Shown here: piece after piece, positions 43,372-53,255 of the stretch
Position numbering within the stretch: position 1 is the stretch's first letter
How the letters are laid out: each line of letters opens with the position of its first letter
Source: Leptospira fainei serovar Hurstbridge str. BUT 6
Lineage (GTDB): Bacteria; Spirochaetota; Leptospiria; Leptospirales; Leptospiraceae
Assembly: GCF_000306235.2 (NCBI RefSeq)
Contig: NZ_AKWZ02000011.1
Span: 248,001-312,000, forward strand
Length of the DNA stretch: 64,000 nt
Direction: 5' to 3'
Made by a program: the position numbers and the translations under genes
Notes under the pieces: generated by a model
The model's input: the letters and a program-made list of their open reading frames with translations, nothing else
The model's database searches: none
What the model was told of the DNA's origin: nothing

Positions 43372-43896
43372 ATGCCGTTTTCGGAAGAACAGGGCTTTGA
43401 AAATAAGATTCGGGTTTTATTCGTATGTCTCGGGAATATTTGTCGTTCTCCAGCTGCCGAAGGGGCGTTTCAGGATTTGGTCCAAAGAAGGGGAATCGAG
43501 CGACTCTTTGAAATCGATTCCTGCGGGACCTCGCAATATCATATAGGCGAATTACCGGATTTGAGAACTCGCCAGACCGCAAGGAAACGAGGAATTGAGC
43601 TCACACATCGAGCGAGGCAGTTTAAGAAATCCGATTTCGAGGATTTCGATTTTGTCTTAGCGATGGATCGCTCTAATCTGCGCGACTTATTAAGTTTAAC
43701 CTCCGGAGAAGAAGAAAGGAAGAAAGTTCATCTTTTTCGTAAATTTCAAAAAGGCGAAGTAAAGGACCATGAAGTGCCGGATCCATATTATGGAACTTTA
43801 AAAGACTTCGAAGAGGTCTTGAATATCGTTTCGGAAGCCTCCGAAGGGTTTCTGGAATTTATCCTGAATAAAAACGGAGCGAGGAATGCCCAATAA
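43372..43896 (+). CDS. Low-molecular-weight protein tyrosine phosphatase
   Basis: The 174-residue protein has the P-loop VCLGNICRSP (C-x5-R-S, catalytic Cys about residue 19) near the N-terminus and the general-acid motif VPDPYYG. Both are diagnostic of the LMW-PTP family, which also includes arsenate reductases; no arsenate-type Cys pair at the end is present, so tyrosine phosphatase is more likely. It follows the SDR by 9 bp and overlaps the NADH dehydrogenase by 11 bp. Confidence 0.92.
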   Translation: MPFSEEQGFENKIRVLFVCLGNICRSPAAEGAFQDLVQRRGIERLFEIDSCGTSQYHIGELPDLRTRQTARKRGIELTHRARQFKKSDFEDFDFVLAMDRSNLRDLLSLTSGEEERKKVHLFRKFQKGEVKDHEVPDPYYGTLKDFEEVLNIVSEASEGFLEFILNKNGARNAQ

Positions 43897-45190
43897 CAAA
43901 AAGATAAAAAAGAAAGTAGTGGTAATCGGCGCCGGATTCGGGGGATTGCAGGCGATAAAAAAACTCTCCAAAGATGAAAATCTAGACATCACCGTAATTG
44001 ATAAAAAAAACCATCATTTATTCCAACCTTTGCTTTATCAAGTTGCGACCGCAGTTTTAAGTCCTGCGGATATTGCGATTCCCACCCGCTCCCTGGTCGG
44101 CGATAACGAAAACGTCACCGTTTATCTAGGAGAAGTCGACAGAATCGATATTAAAGAACGGAAAGTTTATTTCCAAGATCATTCGGAGGATTATGATTTT
44201 CTAATCCTCGCCGCCGGCGCTCGCACTAGCTACTTCGGAAACGATCATTGGAAAAGATACACCACCGGCTTAAAAAGTTTAAAGGACGCGCTTGAGATCC
44301 GGACGAAATTGCTTCTTTCCTTCGAGCGTGCGGAATTGGAAGAAGATAAGGAGATTGCCAAGTCCCTACTCAATTACGTAATCATCGGCGGCGGCCCGAC
44401 AGGGGTGGAGCTCGCCGGATCCATCGCCGAACTATCTCACGAGATCGTACGGAACGAGTTTCATAGGATAGACCCGGCCTTATCTAAAATTACTTTAATC
44501 GAAGCTTCTCCACGATTATTGATGGCGTTCCATCCGAATCTGAGCGAGTTCGCTAAAACCCGTTTAGAAAAGAGAGGAGTCGAAGTTCTAATCGGAACAA
44601 AGGTAATCAATATCGATGAGGAGGGCGTACATTTAGACGGGCGCACGATTCGCTGCTCGAATATCATTTGGGCCGCCGGGGTGCAGGCAAACGCGATCAG
44701 TCAAGCGTTGGGTGTTCCGCTGGATCGGACCGGGCGCGTAATGGTCGATGAATTCTGTAATATCGAAGGCCATCCGGAAGTGTTCGTGATCGGTGATATC
44801 GCCAACTTTACCAAAAATTTGGAACGGCCTTTGCCGGGAGTCTCTCCCGTCGCGATGCAGCAAGGACGTTATGTGGCGTCTTTGATTTTTGGGGATCTGA
44901 AAGGAAAGAAGAGATCCGCCTTTAAATATGTTGATAAGGGAAGTATGGCCACAATCGGCAGGCAGGATGCGGTCGCGCAAGTCGGGCTTTGGAGAATGAA
45001 AGGGTTTTTCGGATGGGCTGCTTGGTTATTCGTGCATTTGTTTTATCAGGTCGGCTTTAAAAATAAGGTCTCGATATTAATTACTTGGTTTTGGTCCTAT
45101 CTCACTTTCCGAGCGGAAGCTCGACTGATCCAAGACGAAGTAGGATCGGACGGAATTCCTAACCCTACTGCGAAAGAGAAGAGATCGTAA
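43886..45190 (+). CDS. ndh: NADH dehydrogenase type II (NDH-2)
   Basis: NDH-2 passes electrons from NADH to quinone without pumping protons. The 434-residue protein has two Rossmann motifs: VVVIGAGFGGLQAIKKL for FAD and YVIIGGGPTGVELAGSIAEL for NADH. Typical segments LFQPLLYQVATAVLSPADIA, VFVIGDIANF and PVAMQQGRYVASLI follow. The end is hydrophobic and amphipathic (GWAAWLFVHLFYQVGF), as expected for peripheral membrane attachment. It would reduce the menaquinone made by the MqnD pathway. Confidence 0.93.
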   Translation: MPNNKKIKKKVVVIGAGFGGLQAIKKLSKDENLDITVIDKKNHHLFQPLLYQVATAVLSPADIAIPTRSLVGDNENVTVYLGEVDRIDIKERKVYFQDHSEDYDFLILAAGARTSYFGNDHWKRYTTGLKSLKDALEIRTKLLLSFERAELEEDKEIAKSLLNYVIIGGGPTGVELAGSIAELSHEIVRNEFHRIDPALSKITLIEASPRLLMAFHPNLSEFAKTRLEKRGVEVLIGTKVINIDEEGVHLDGRTIRCSNIIWAAGVQANAISQALGVPLDRTGRVMVDEFCNIEGHPEVFVIGDIANFTKNLERPLPGVSPVAMQQGRYVASLIFGDLKGKKRSAFKYVDKGSMATIGRQDAVAQVGLWRMKGFFGWAAWLFVHLFYQVGFKNKVSILITWFWSYLTFRAEARLIQDEVGSDGIPNPTAKEKRS

Positions 45191-45248
45191 CGAATCGAGT
45201 GAGAAAAAATCCTTGAATCTACCTTTGACCGTGGAAAGATAAACGCCA

Positions 45249-46061
45249 ATGCAGATGGATGCCTGGAAAGGCAAAACAATCGTAATTACGGGAGGATCTT
45301 CGGGGATCGGAGCTTCTCTCCTGGAATTGCTATCGAAGATTCCATGCAAAATCATTAATCTTTCGCGCACCGAGCCTGAATTGATCAAAAAGGTCGCAAA
45401 AGGTCACGAACATCGTATAGCGGAACTCTTTCACATTTCTACGGATCTTAGTTCCGAAAAAGAAATCAATAAAGCGGCGAGTAAGCTTGCAAAGATAACC
45501 GACGGAATCGACGTCCTATTTAATAATGCGGGCATAACCGCTCATTCGCGGTTTGATCAAACTCAAATGGAAGCGTTTCGTAAAGCTTTCGAAGTGAATT
45601 TTTTCGGACCCGTCCTCTTGACTCTTCGACTGTTGCCTTATATTAAAAAGAAGAAAGGAACGGTACTTGCCACATCTACGGTTAGCGGCCTATACGGTAT
45701 TCCGGGAAGGAGCGCATATTCCTCTTCCAAAGCGGCGTTGCACGCAGTGATGGAATCGGCTCGGATCGAATTAGAGGAGGAAGGATTACGGTTTATCATT
45801 TTCTGTCCTCCTTATACTAAAACGAATTTAAGAGCGAACGGTTTGGACGGAGACGGAAATCGTTTGGGCGAATCCCATTACCAAGGAAAAAGCAAATCTC
45901 CGGCCGAAGTCGCACGTAAGATGATCTCTGCGGTGGAAAATCCGAAATCGAAGTTGGTGATTATGGATAGAAGCGGATTTTTTTTAAAGTGGATGAGAAA
46001 TATCTCGCCCGCTTTCTTGGAGAAAGTGTTGTTTAAGAAGTTATATAAAGATTTCCATTGA
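45249..46061 (+). CDS. Short-chain dehydrogenase/reductase
   Basis: The 270-residue protein has [19 protein letters not shown] for cofactor binding, [11 protein letters not shown] and the catalytic YSSSK with the Ser in STVSGLYG. The C-terminus is extended and basic, with a hydrophobic patch [19 protein letters not shown], as in membrane-associated steroid- or lipid-type SDRs. It begins 58 bp after the NDH-2 stop. Substrate unknown. Confidence 0.92.
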   Translation: MQMDAWKGKTIVITGGSSGIGASLLELLSKIPCKIINLSRTEPELIKKVAKGHEHRIAELFHISTDLSSEKEINKAASKLAKITDGIDVLFNNAGITAHSRFDQTQMEAFRKAFEVNFFGPVLLTLRLLPYIKKKKGTVLATSTVSGLYGIPGRSAYSSSKAALHAVMESARIELEEEGLRFIIFCPPYTKTNLRANGLDGDGNRLGESHYQGKSKSPAEVARKMISAVENPKSKLVIMDRSGFFLKWMRNISPAFLEKVLFKKLYKDFH

Positions 46062-46073
46062 AGGAAACCCCTT

Positions 46074-46502
46074 TTGAGTATGGACACAAGAAGCATAATT
46101 AAGGAATTTCGATACGAATATCCTTTGGAAAAAGTATGGAGCGCCGTCACGGTGAACGAGGAACTCATTCATTGGCTCGCGGATAAGGTGACTGGCCGGC
46201 CCAAGATAGGCGCTACTTTTTCTTGGACTTGGAATCTAGGTCCGGAAGGAGAGCTAACATCCAAGGGAATATACAAGAAAATCGTTCCGTTCCAAGAATT
46301 GGTTTTGGAATGGCAGGATCATCCCGCCGGCGCGATCGAGCTGAAATTGGAATTTGAGCGAGACGGAGATGAGGCAACGATTCTTCGCTTAACGAATTCC
46401 GGATATCCTGCGGGGGAAAAATTCGAACATTGGATTGAAGCGGCCTCCGAAGGATGGGACGAGGAAAGTATGCATTTACTGGAGTACTTGAGCCGTAATT
46501 GA
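46074..46502 (+). CDS. SRPBCC / AHSA1-type domain protein
   Basis: The 142-residue protein is a single START-like ligand-binding fold (FRYEYPLEKVWSAVTVNEELIHWLADK, then GIYKKIVPFQELVLEWQDHPAGAIELKLEF, and a last helix WIEAASEGWDEESMHLLEYL), as in activator-of-Hsp90-ATPase-homology proteins. Cofactors are unknown. The TTG at 46074 has AAGGAAA at a good distance; ATG at 46080 is the alternative. A strong hairpin 42 bp after the stop probably ends the operon. Confidence 0.88.
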   Translation: MSMDTRSIIKEFRYEYPLEKVWSAVTVNEELIHWLADKVTGRPKIGATFSWTWNLGPEGELTSKGIYKKIVPFQELVLEWQDHPAGAIELKLEFERDGDEATILRLTNSGYPAGEKFEHWIEAASEGWDEESMHLLEYLSRN

Positions 46503-46543
46503 ATGCCGGAGATATTGCTCCGGGGCCTCCGATCGATTTTGGC

Positions 46544-46576
46544 TCGACGGGTTTTACGCTTCGGAAAATCCGTCGA
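46544..46576 (+). terminator. Hairpin after the AHSA1-type gene
   Basis: TCGACGGGTTTT and AAAATCCGTCGA form a 12-bp stem with one G-T pair around a 9-nt loop. No long T-tract follows, so termination may be weak or Rho-assisted. The position just behind the last gene of a co-directional run supports a terminator role. Confidence 0.6.
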
Positions 46577-46919
46577 ATTAACGAGAACTATTAATAACAA
46601 CGTTTCAAAGCCGGTATTCTGAATCGGGATACGCAGGAGCGATTTCTATCGAATAATACTCCGCATCAATTCCGTTTAATTTCTACTAAATTTACTATAG
46701 GGATTCCGTTCTTTCCTATTTCGGAAATTCGATTTGTTTCTAACCTATCGATCGGAAGGATTCGCGGTCCATCATTGTGTTCGTAGTTCGAACGAACAAG
46801 GGAAATTCGATAAGTTCGATCCTCAATTCGCAGTTAACAGTGATTGCAATAAATTATTCGCTTATTACATTTTGTTCTACGATTAAAAATTTTCTAATAA
46901 AGATGGATTTCCGTTCAGT
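46577..46919 (+). promoter_or_regulatory. Long region upstream of alanine dehydrogenase
   Basis: About 340 bp without a gene. It holds a palindromic cluster GTTCG-TA-GTTCGAACGAAC (46779-46797) about 120 bp before the ald start, and an AT-rich segment at 46848-46905 suitable for a promoter. No riboswitch pattern was recognised. Alanine dehydrogenase genes are often controlled by Lrp-type regulators, and such a site would fit here, but this is only a guess. Confidence 0.4.
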
Positions 46920-48035
46920 ATGAAGATAGGAATTTTGAAAGAACTCAAAGTCGCAGAAAATCGAGTCTGTATGACACCCGCCGGCGCGGAGATCTTAAGG
47001 CATAACGGTCACGAGGTACTCGTGGAGGAAGGAGCCGGACAGAAAAGCGGCTTTACGGATCTGGAATATTCCGAGCACGGATCGAAAATCGCGAAAAAGC
47101 GGGAGGAGATTTTTAAAGAAGCGGATATTTTATTGCATGTGAAGGAGCCGCAGCCTTCCGAATACGACCTGATCCGAAAGGATCAAATATTATTTACGTT
47201 TTTGCATTTGGCCGCTTCGGAAGAACTTACAAAGGCGCTCATCAAAACTAAGTCGATCTGCTTCGCTTATGAAACGGTTCAAAAGACGGACGGTTCCCTA
47301 CCTTTGCTGACCCCGATGAGCGAAATCGCCGGAAGGATGGCGGCTCAAGAGGGTGCGAAATATTTGGAAATGACTTATGGAGGAAACGGAGTTCTTCTTG
47401 GAGGAGTCCCGGGTGTGGAACCGGGAGTAGTGGTCATCATCGGTGCGGGAGTCGTCGGAACCAATGCGGCCAAGATTGCTGCAGGATTGGGAGCGAGAGT
47501 TTATATCTTGGATACTAACGTAGAGAGATTGCGTCATTTATCCGAAATCATGCCGAAGAATTGTATCACGGTAAAATCGACTCCCTCGGAAATTCGAAAG
47601 TTGATTCGAATCGCGGACGTGGTTATCGGAGCCGTTCTATTACCCGGCGCTAAGGCTCCTAGGTTGATCACGAAAGATATGCTTTCGACGATGAAAGCAG
47701 GAGCCGTGCTTTTGGATGTTTCCATAGACCAAGGCGGGTGTTTTGAAACCTCGAAGCCGACCACTCACGAGAACCCGACTTATATAATCGATTCCATCGT
47801 TCATTACTCCGTGGCGAACATGCCCGGCGCGGTTCCAAAAACTTCCACATTGGCTCTCACGAATGCGACACTCCCATACATATTAGAAATTGCGAATAAA
47901 GGATGGAGACGAGCGGTCCTTGAAAATCACGAAATATCGCTCGGAGCGAATATCATTCAAGGAAATATCACGTACAAAGCGGTTTCGGAAGCGTTCGGAA
48001 TGGATTATGTTTCTGCAGAGTCGATGGCAAAATAG
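46920..48035 (+). CDS. ald: Alanine dehydrogenase
   Basis: The enzyme interconverts L-alanine and pyruvate plus ammonia with NAD. The 371-residue protein has the family opening MKIGILKELKVAENRVCMTPAGAEIL, the catalytic Lys/His region DILLHVKEPQPSEYDLI and TFLHLAA, and the NAD motif VVIIGAGVVGTNAAKIAAGLG. The late segment PGAVPKTSTLALTNATLPYI is diagnostic of Ald rather than transhydrogenase. It stands alone with a long upstream region, so it is probably regulated separately. Confidence 0.95.
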   Translation: MKIGILKELKVAENRVCMTPAGAEILRHNGHEVLVEEGAGQKSGFTDLEYSEHGSKIAKKREEIFKEADILLHVKEPQPSEYDLIRKDQILFTFLHLAASEELTKALIKTKSICFAYETVQKTDGSLPLLTPMSEIAGRMAAQEGAKYLEMTYGGNGVLLGGVPGVEPGVVVIIGAGVVGTNAAKIAAGLGARVYILDTNVERLRHLSEIMPKNCITVKSTPSEIRKLIRIADVVIGAVLLPGAKAPRLITKDMLSTMKAGAVLLDVSIDQGGCFETSKPTTHENPTYIIDSIVHYSVANMPGAVPKTSTLALTNATLPYILEIANKGWRRAVLENHEISLGANIIQGNITYKAVSEAFGMDYVSAESMAK

Positions 48036-48475
48036 CCGAATAATAGTTACGATTTGCCGGCCGCATTTTTGAAACGGTTACACTCGATTCCGTCCGTCTA
48101 TTTCGATAAAATGGTTCGGACATTTAACCTTGTTTGCTCCGCGGCAACGATGTGTAGGGCGGGAACCGGTCGCGGCGCGTTGCCGAAATAATTACCCTGT
48201 TTTAAGAAAAAAACGCGCTGGGACCGAAGCGAAGCGGAGCCCGAAACAGCGTGACCCGAGCTTGCGAGGGGGCCGCCCAAATTCAAAACAAAACGGTTTC
48301 GGATTTCCCGGCAAGTTCTCCTTTTTCGATCGGAGCAAAAAAGCGATTGATGCCTTGACCCCCTAAAAAAAAATGACAATTGAACCTGTTGTGAACAGGG
48401 TTTCGCGGTTCTCTCCAATCGATCTCAGGGTTTTGCCCCGTCTTAGGAAAGTCCGCGAAGGATTTCTTTTCTGAG
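48036..48475. other. Gene-free region with a GC-rich repeat-like segment
   Basis: About 440 bp without a convincing gene. Around 48217-48295 a GC-rich, self-complementary segment contains CGCTG and CAGCG arms and the core CCGAAGCGAAGCGGAGC. A related core, CCGGAGCGAAGCGG, occurs in reverse at 50128-50142, suggesting a dispersed intergenic repeat or a small structured RNA. The final 100 bp before the next gene are plausible promoter DNA. Confidence 0.4.
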
Positions 48476-48853
48476 GTGGTAGTGCCGGTGGAATATCAAG
48501 ATTTAGACTCTTATTTTCAAAGTCTGACTGACATAACGGACACGATCGCTATCCTGAACTCCCCCTACGACTCCGACTTCGATGCCGACATCAATCGCAT
48601 GGAAGATTTTTTCAAAGATATCCAATCCAAGGATTGGTTGTCCCAGGAGAGGGAACACTTTAATCTATTTGCGAGTCATTTCTCTTTTCACATTAAGATC
48701 GTGGAAGAGATCATTCGCGAAGCCAGAGAAATTCTGGATCCGGAGAGAAGAGTGTACGTTAAGCGTTTGGTTTCCTACCAAAAGAACGCTCAGGATTGGC
48801 TGGCCGATATTCAAAAACGTAGAAAGTCGTCCGAGACTCTTGCTACGGCTTAA
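48476..48853 (+). CDS. Hypothetical protein, about 125 aa, helical
   Basis: I do not recognise this family. The protein is almost entirely helical and acidic, with no membrane segment (DINRMEDFFKDIQSKDWLSQEREHFNLFASHFSFHIKIVEEIIREAREIL). GTG codons at 48476, 48482 and 48488 are all possible starts; GAGG at 48473-48476 favours one of the later two. It precedes the DUF1574-type gene by 53 bp and may share its transcript. Confidence 0.65.
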   Translation: MVVPVEYQDLDSYFQSLTDITDTIAILNSPYDSDFDADINRMEDFFKDIQSKDWLSQEREHFNLFASHFSFHIKIVEEIIREAREILDPERRVYVKRLVSYQKNAQDWLADIQKRRKSSETLATA

Positions 48854-48906
48854 TCGACTTCCCGTTTAGGATTGACATCCCGGCTTGACCGGGGAGTCTT
48901 GAGTTC

Positions 48907-50001
48907 GTGTCCGAGCGGAAAATTGAATCCGAGGAAATTCAGAATTTCCTCACGAAACCGTATCTATTCTATCCCGTACTCCTTTTTTTATTCGTATTCT
49001 TAGTGGATAAGCTTTTCTTTTTGGAAAAGGTTCGAGACTACTTAAAAACCGAATTCACATACATTTACTACGACGTTAAGCAGGATCTGTTAAAAGAACT
49101 GATTCGCGAATACGGGAGCGGGGCCCGGGAAAAACCCAAGAAGAAATTAGTCGTGCTGATGGGTTCATCCCGGATGCTTTATTTTAAGAACCAGGAAATT
49201 TTGGATTTTTATCCGGACTGGGACGTTTACAATTTTTCTTCGGCGGTCACAACTCCGGCCTATTATCTTTATTTTTTGGAGAGAATGACGGAGGGGGGCG
49301 TTAAACCGGACCTCTTGGTTATGGAAGCGGACCCTTTCCAATTCAATGCGAATAGCACGACCTTTAAAAAATCCAATCTTGCCAATAGTTTCGATCTGAG
49401 ATTTATTCTTTCTCACGCTTGGGATCTCGGTCGGGAAAACGTAAATTACTATCTCGGAAATACTCTCTTCGGAGTGAGCAAAAACAAGCCGTATCTTTCC
49501 AACGTAGTGAATCGACTCACGAATCAAAAGTTCGAGATGGCGGAACTCATTAAAAAAATGACGATCGATTCCTTATACAAGGATAAGGGTAATGCCTTCG
49601 CCCCTGCCGGCGCGTTCGTGGAACGCGATTTCGGAAAATTGGAGGATAGCTCCATTCGTACGATCGGCTGGATTTACCCCAAGTATGCTCCTTCCGAAAT
49701 GCAATTTAAGTTTTACGAAGATATTCTTTCTCTCGTAAAAGAAAACCGGATACCTACGCTCGTCGTTCGTCCCGAAGTATCCCTTCCTCTGGAAAAACTT
49801 TTGGCTGAATTAAAAATTCCCGCTCCGTGGTGGGAGAGAATTCTGCCGATCAACGCTTCCTACGGGATTCCATTTCTGGATATGGCCGAGGCAAAGGATT
49901 ATGATTGTAATGCGTTTGCGGACAGCGGTCATATGGCCGTCGATTGCTATCGTCCCTTTTTGAGATTTATCCGACTTCACGATCCTGATTCATCACAATA
50001 A
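48907..50001 (+). CDS. DUF1574-like protein with SGNH-type motifs
   Basis: The 364-residue protein has one N-terminal membrane helix (about 17-36) and a large soluble region likely outside the cytoplasm. [19 protein letters not shown] resembles SGNH block I, and the C-terminal [14 protein letters not shown] places an Asp and His where block V would be. DUF1574 proteins are expanded in Leptospira and have no established activity. It starts at a GTG. A second protein of this kind lies at 4685-6250, next to an MBOAT acyltransferase, but no acyltransferase is adjacent here. Confidence 0.75.
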   Translation: MSERKIESEEIQNFLTKPYLFYPVLLFLFVFLVDKLFFLEKVRDYLKTEFTYIYYDVKQDLLKELIREYGSGAREKPKKKLVVLMGSSRMLYFKNQEILDFYPDWDVYNFSSAVTTPAYYLYFLERMTEGGVKPDLLVMEADPFQFNANSTTFKKSNLANSFDLRFILSHAWDLGRENVNYYLGNTLFGVSKNKPYLSNVVNRLTNQKFEMAELIKKMTIDSLYKDKGNAFAPAGAFVERDFGKLEDSSIRTIGWIYPKYAPSEMQFKFYEDILSLVKENRIPTLVVRPEVSLPLEKLLAELKIPAPWWERILPINASYGIPFLDMAEAKDYDCNAFADSGHMAVDCYRPFLRFIRLHDPDSSQ

Positions 50002-50137
50002 ATTCTTTCCTCTCTTTTGCATTTCTCATCGAGTCGATTCTTTCTTTGTTGGAGTTCCCGCAAGTCGGAAGGTTCGAAAAATTCTTGCGAAGAGGCCGAT
50101 TTTGTGAAATACGGCAATTCCACCGCTTCGCTCCGGC

Positions 50138-50157
50138 CCCCGCCCACGAGGGCGGGG
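50138..50157. terminator. GC-rich hairpin after the DUF1574-like gene
   Basis: CCCCGCCC-ACGA-GGGCGGGG is a perfect 8-bp stem with a 4-nt loop, 137 bp after the stop. There is no T-tract, so it might be a terminator without one or part of the intergenic repeat shared with 48.2 kb. Confidence 0.5.
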
Positions 50158-50287
50158 TATAAGGATCGTTTTCAAAATTTTCTCCCGCCGCTAGCAACGG
50201 ATTCGACATTTCCTTTCGGGAAAGGAGGTTGACGGGTTTTCGGCAACGCCTTAGGTTAGGGAGTTAGATTTTTCATAAGGCAATTCC

Positions 50288-51574
50288 ATGAAACGTATTG
50301 TAATTCTCTTTTTCGCCGCGGCGATTCTCGCTCGGTGCTCTTCACTTAACATTGCGGAAAATAAAGGCAAAGACCAGGAGTTCCAGATTTTGGATCCGAA
50401 TCTGCGAGTAGAAAAGTTTAAAGAAACATTCAACTTAAAAGCCGAAGGCCCCGTTACTCTCGATTGTTCCGGCAAACCCTGCACGCCCGATCTAGTCTCG
50501 GCCCTGACTCCGGATCAAATTAAGAAACTGAAACGGAACGGAACATGGAAAGAATACGCGGAGAAGGAAGACGCTAATAAAAAGAAATTCAGCGTGCTCG
50601 CTCGCGTCGGCGACTATAAGGACGATAAGCGGGAAGGAATTTGGAAAACTCTTTACGAAACCGGAGAAACGTTGCGGGAAACTCCTTATGCAGCCGGTTT
50701 AAAAGAGGGTGAAGAAAAGAAACTGACGAAAGACGGCACTCAAACGGAGAGCACGGTATATAAAGCCGATAAGAAGAACGGACCATACTGGTCTAAATCC
50801 GAGAAAGGGTTTCTTTTGGAAGAGGGCGCTTATGCCGACGATAAGAAGGTCGGCACATGGAAAGAATATTACGCTGAAGACGGGGCCAAAAAATCCGTGA
50901 CCGATTATAAGAACGGACAAAAGAGCGGCCACGAAACCAATTATCAGAAGGACGGTAACACCCTTTCTTCCGAAGGCAATTATGCCGAGGATCTAAAGAT
51001 CGGGAACTGGAAGAGCTACTACGATAACGGGCAGGTTCAGGCGGATGGCGCGTATGCTCCGAAGGGCACCGGCGCGGACAGAAAATCGCTTAGGACCGGC
51101 CCCTGGAAAGAATATTACAAAAATGGAAAGGTTTTCGCGGAAGGCCAAAGGGATCATACGCGCAAAGGAGATTGGAAATTCTATTGGAGTAACGGAAACG
51201 TCGCCTACAAGGGAGCGATGTCGAACGAATTCATGATGTCGTCGGCGGAAGCATACGATAAAGAGGGACAAATGATCGGAAAAGGAAAGATGAGTTTCTC
51301 CATCCTTCTTATCGACGATAAAAACGACGAATTGAATGCGAAGTTTCGTCCGGATCTTCCGTTCACATATTATAAAAACGGCAAGAAGAGTTTCGATATC
51401 ATCGATGAAAACAGAGCCATCGAATACGATGAATCCGGGGCTAAATTGGGAGAAGGTCCTATCATGGTCGGGACGAATGCCAAGAACGGATGTTGGTCCA
51501 CGCCGCAGGGGAAAAAATATTTCATCAACGGTAAGGAAAACTCCAAAATGGGAGAAATGCAGAATTGTAAATAA
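50288..51574 (+). CDS. Lipoprotein with YwqK/MORN-like repeats
   Basis: The N-terminus [14 protein letters not shown] ends in a Cys, a plausible spirochaetal lipobox, so the 428-residue protein is probably a lipoprotein. It carries about ten copies of a short beta-hairpin repeat of the form GxWKEYYxNGKxxxEGxY (for example [18 protein letters not shown] and [16 protein letters not shown]). This matches the MORN_2/YwqK type often labelled toxin-antitoxin antitoxin; no toxin is adjacent, so that label should not be taken as function. The following gene starts 20 bp later. Confidence 0.82.
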   Translation: MKRIVILFFAAAILARCSSLNIAENKGKDQEFQILDPNLRVEKFKETFNLKAEGPVTLDCSGKPCTPDLVSALTPDQIKKLKRNGTWKEYAEKEDANKKKFSVLARVGDYKDDKREGIWKTLYETGETLRETPYAAGLKEGEEKKLTKDGTQTESTVYKADKKNGPYWSKSEKGFLLEEGAYADDKKVGTWKEYYAEDGAKKSVTDYKNGQKSGHETNYQKDGNTLSSEGNYAEDLKIGNWKSYYDNGQVQADGAYAPKGTGADRKSLRTGPWKEYYKNGKVFAEGQRDHTRKGDWKFYWSNGNVAYKGAMSNEFMMSSAEAYDKEGQMIGKGKMSFSILLIDDKNDELNAKFRPDLPFTYYKNGKKSFDIIDENRAIEYDESGAKLGEGPIMVGTNAKNGCWSTPQGKKYFINGKENSKMGEMQNCK

Positions 51575-51594
51575 TCCTGCTTTCCCGGAGAAAG

Positions 51595-52218
51595 ATGAAC
51601 GAAACAAAACCTAAGTTTGAAATTTCGGGTCCCAAGGCAATTGCCTTGGGATTTCTCTTTGCCGCGCCGATTTTCTTTTTGCTCGGCTACTGGAGTAAAG
51701 GGTGCGGTTCCATCGGCCGTCAGGCGAAAGTTACTTACAGCGGGTCTTTTACGGAGGGGACGCTAATTTCTTTGGATGATAAGAAACTTGTTTTGAAAGA
51801 CCCGGACTTTGCGCTCCCTTTGGAAACGATCGAAAAGATCGAATTTTTGGAAGACGCGCAATCCTTACAAGTTGGCCAAGTTCCGTTAACCGACGCGGAA
51901 AAAAGCTTTATCGGTACCTATAAGCTCCAAGTGGGAATGCACAAAGGCGTGCTGGTTTTATTTCCGAGAAAGACGGGAGGAATCGGAGGTACTATGCGTT
52001 TTTCCAATTGGGGGAAGGGAGTAAACGAGTCCTTGGGTCAAATCAAGGTGACCGGCAAATCCATTCGGTATGTGAGGTCCTGCTCGGGCGCGCGTTGTTC
52101 TGAAATAGGTAGTAACGTTCCGTTTAACCAAACGTATACGGGCGAGTTCGAAGGCAAAAAAATCCAGGGAGCGTACCAAGGTACCAATAGTTCTGGCCGC
52201 TGGACCGCGGAACGTTAA
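51595..52218 (+). CDS. Hypothetical membrane-anchored protein, 207 aa
   Basis: A single membrane helix spans about residues 15-31 (ALGFLFAAPIFFLLGYW). It is followed by a soluble domain of about 170 residues, beta-rich with a Cys pair (RSCSGARCSEIG), which lies outside the cytoplasm if the helix is a signal anchor. The segment FTEGTLISLDDKKLVLKDPDFALPLETIEKIEFLE may be a small beta barrel. No family was recognised. It lies 20 bp after the YwqK-type gene and 25 bp before moxR. Confidence 0.75.
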   Translation: MNETKPKFEISGPKAIALGFLFAAPIFFLLGYWSKGCGSIGRQAKVTYSGSFTEGTLISLDDKKLVLKDPDFALPLETIEKIEFLEDAQSLQVGQVPLTDAEKSFIGTYKLQVGMHKGVLVLFPRKTGGIGGTMRFSNWGKGVNESLGQIKVTGKSIRYVRSCSGARCSEIGSNVPFNQTYTGEFEGKKIQGAYQGTNSSGRWTAER

Positions 52219-52243
52219 ATTCGGATAGAACCCACGAGATCAT

Positions 52244-53254
52244 ATGGAGCCAAAATCCCTGCAAATGGAAAATAATTCCTTAATCGAATCGGACTTAGTT
52301 TTCGCAAAAGATACACTGGATAAAATTCGGGAGGAACTTTCGCGTGAGATCACGGGACAAGATGCGGTCGTTCGCAGCTTATTACTTTCCTTAACTTGTC
52401 AAGGCCACGTACTTTTGGAGGGGATGCCAGGTCTCGCAAAGACACTCTTGGCCAAGTCCTTGTCCGCAGCCTTGGACTTGGATTTTAAGAGAGTTCAATT
52501 CACTCCTGACTTACTTCCTGCCGATTTAGTCGGGACCGTGGTATTCAATCCGAAAGACGGGGATTTTAGAACTCGAAAAGGTCCGATCTTTACCGGGATT
52601 CTTTTAGCGGACGAGATTAACCGAGCTCCAGCCAAAGTTCAGTCCGCCTTATTGGAATGCATGGAAGAAAGAACAGTGACGATCGGAGAGAATACGTTTC
52701 CGTTGGAGCGCCCGTTTCTTGTTCTCGCTACCGAAAATCCGATCGATCAGGACGGGACTTATCCGTTGCCCGAAGCCCAGACGGATCGATTTTTCATGAA
52801 AGTTCTGGTGGATTATCCCGCAATGAACGAAGAGCTGGCTATTTTGGAGCAGCATGGTCGCTTATCACCAGGCGAAAAGCGAATTCGGAAAGTGGCTGGA
52901 TCTAGGGAAATTCTTAAACTGTCCTCTTTAGTGGACAAAGTGCATGTGGAGCCGAAATTAAAAAGTTATATCGTAAGATTGGTTCGTAATACCCGTCCGG
53001 AGGAAAAAACGATTCCGGATCTGCTCCCGTACGTGAAACACGGAGCGTCGCCCCGGGCAAGTCTCAGTCTATTAAAAGCCGCGAAAGCTCGCGCACTCTG
53101 GGAAGGCAGGGATTACGTAATTCCGGAGGATGTGAAAGCTTCTCTGCCGGAGATTCTTCGCCATAGAATTCTTCTCACATTCGAAGCCATTTCCGAGGAA
53201 GTCGGAATCGAGTCCGTGATCCAAACGGTTTCGGAGGCCACGCAGGTCTTATAA
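52244..53254 (+). CDS. moxR: MoxR-type AAA ATPase
   Basis: MoxR ATPases act as chaperones that help VWA-domain proteins assemble. The 336-residue protein has Walker [15 protein letters not shown], Walker [24 protein letters not shown], sensor 1 [24 protein letters not shown], and a C-terminal lid region with [15 protein letters not shown]. It is the first gene of the moxR-DUF58-bat operon; the DUF58 gene follows after 1 bp. Confidence 0.94.
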   Translation: MEPKSLQMENNSLIESDLVFAKDTLDKIREELSREITGQDAVVRSLLLSLTCQGHVLLEGMPGLAKTLLAKSLSAALDLDFKRVQFTPDLLPADLVGTVVFNPKDGDFRTRKGPIFTGILLADEINRAPAKVQSALLECMEERTVTIGENTFPLERPFLVLATENPIDQDGTYPLPEAQTDRFFMKVLVDYPAMNEELAILEQHGRLSPGEKRIRKVAGSREILKLSSLVDKVHVEPKLKSYIVRLVRNTRPEEKTIPDLLPYVKHGASPRASLSLLKAAKARALWEGRDYVIPEDVKASLPEILRHRILLTFEAISEEVGIESVIQTVSEATQVL

Positions 53255-53255
53255 G

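Noticed and set aside
50288..51574. Toxin-antitoxin system suggested by the YwqK-type repeats
   Set aside because: The name comes from automated labels; no toxin gene is adjacent and the protein looks like an exported lipoprotein.
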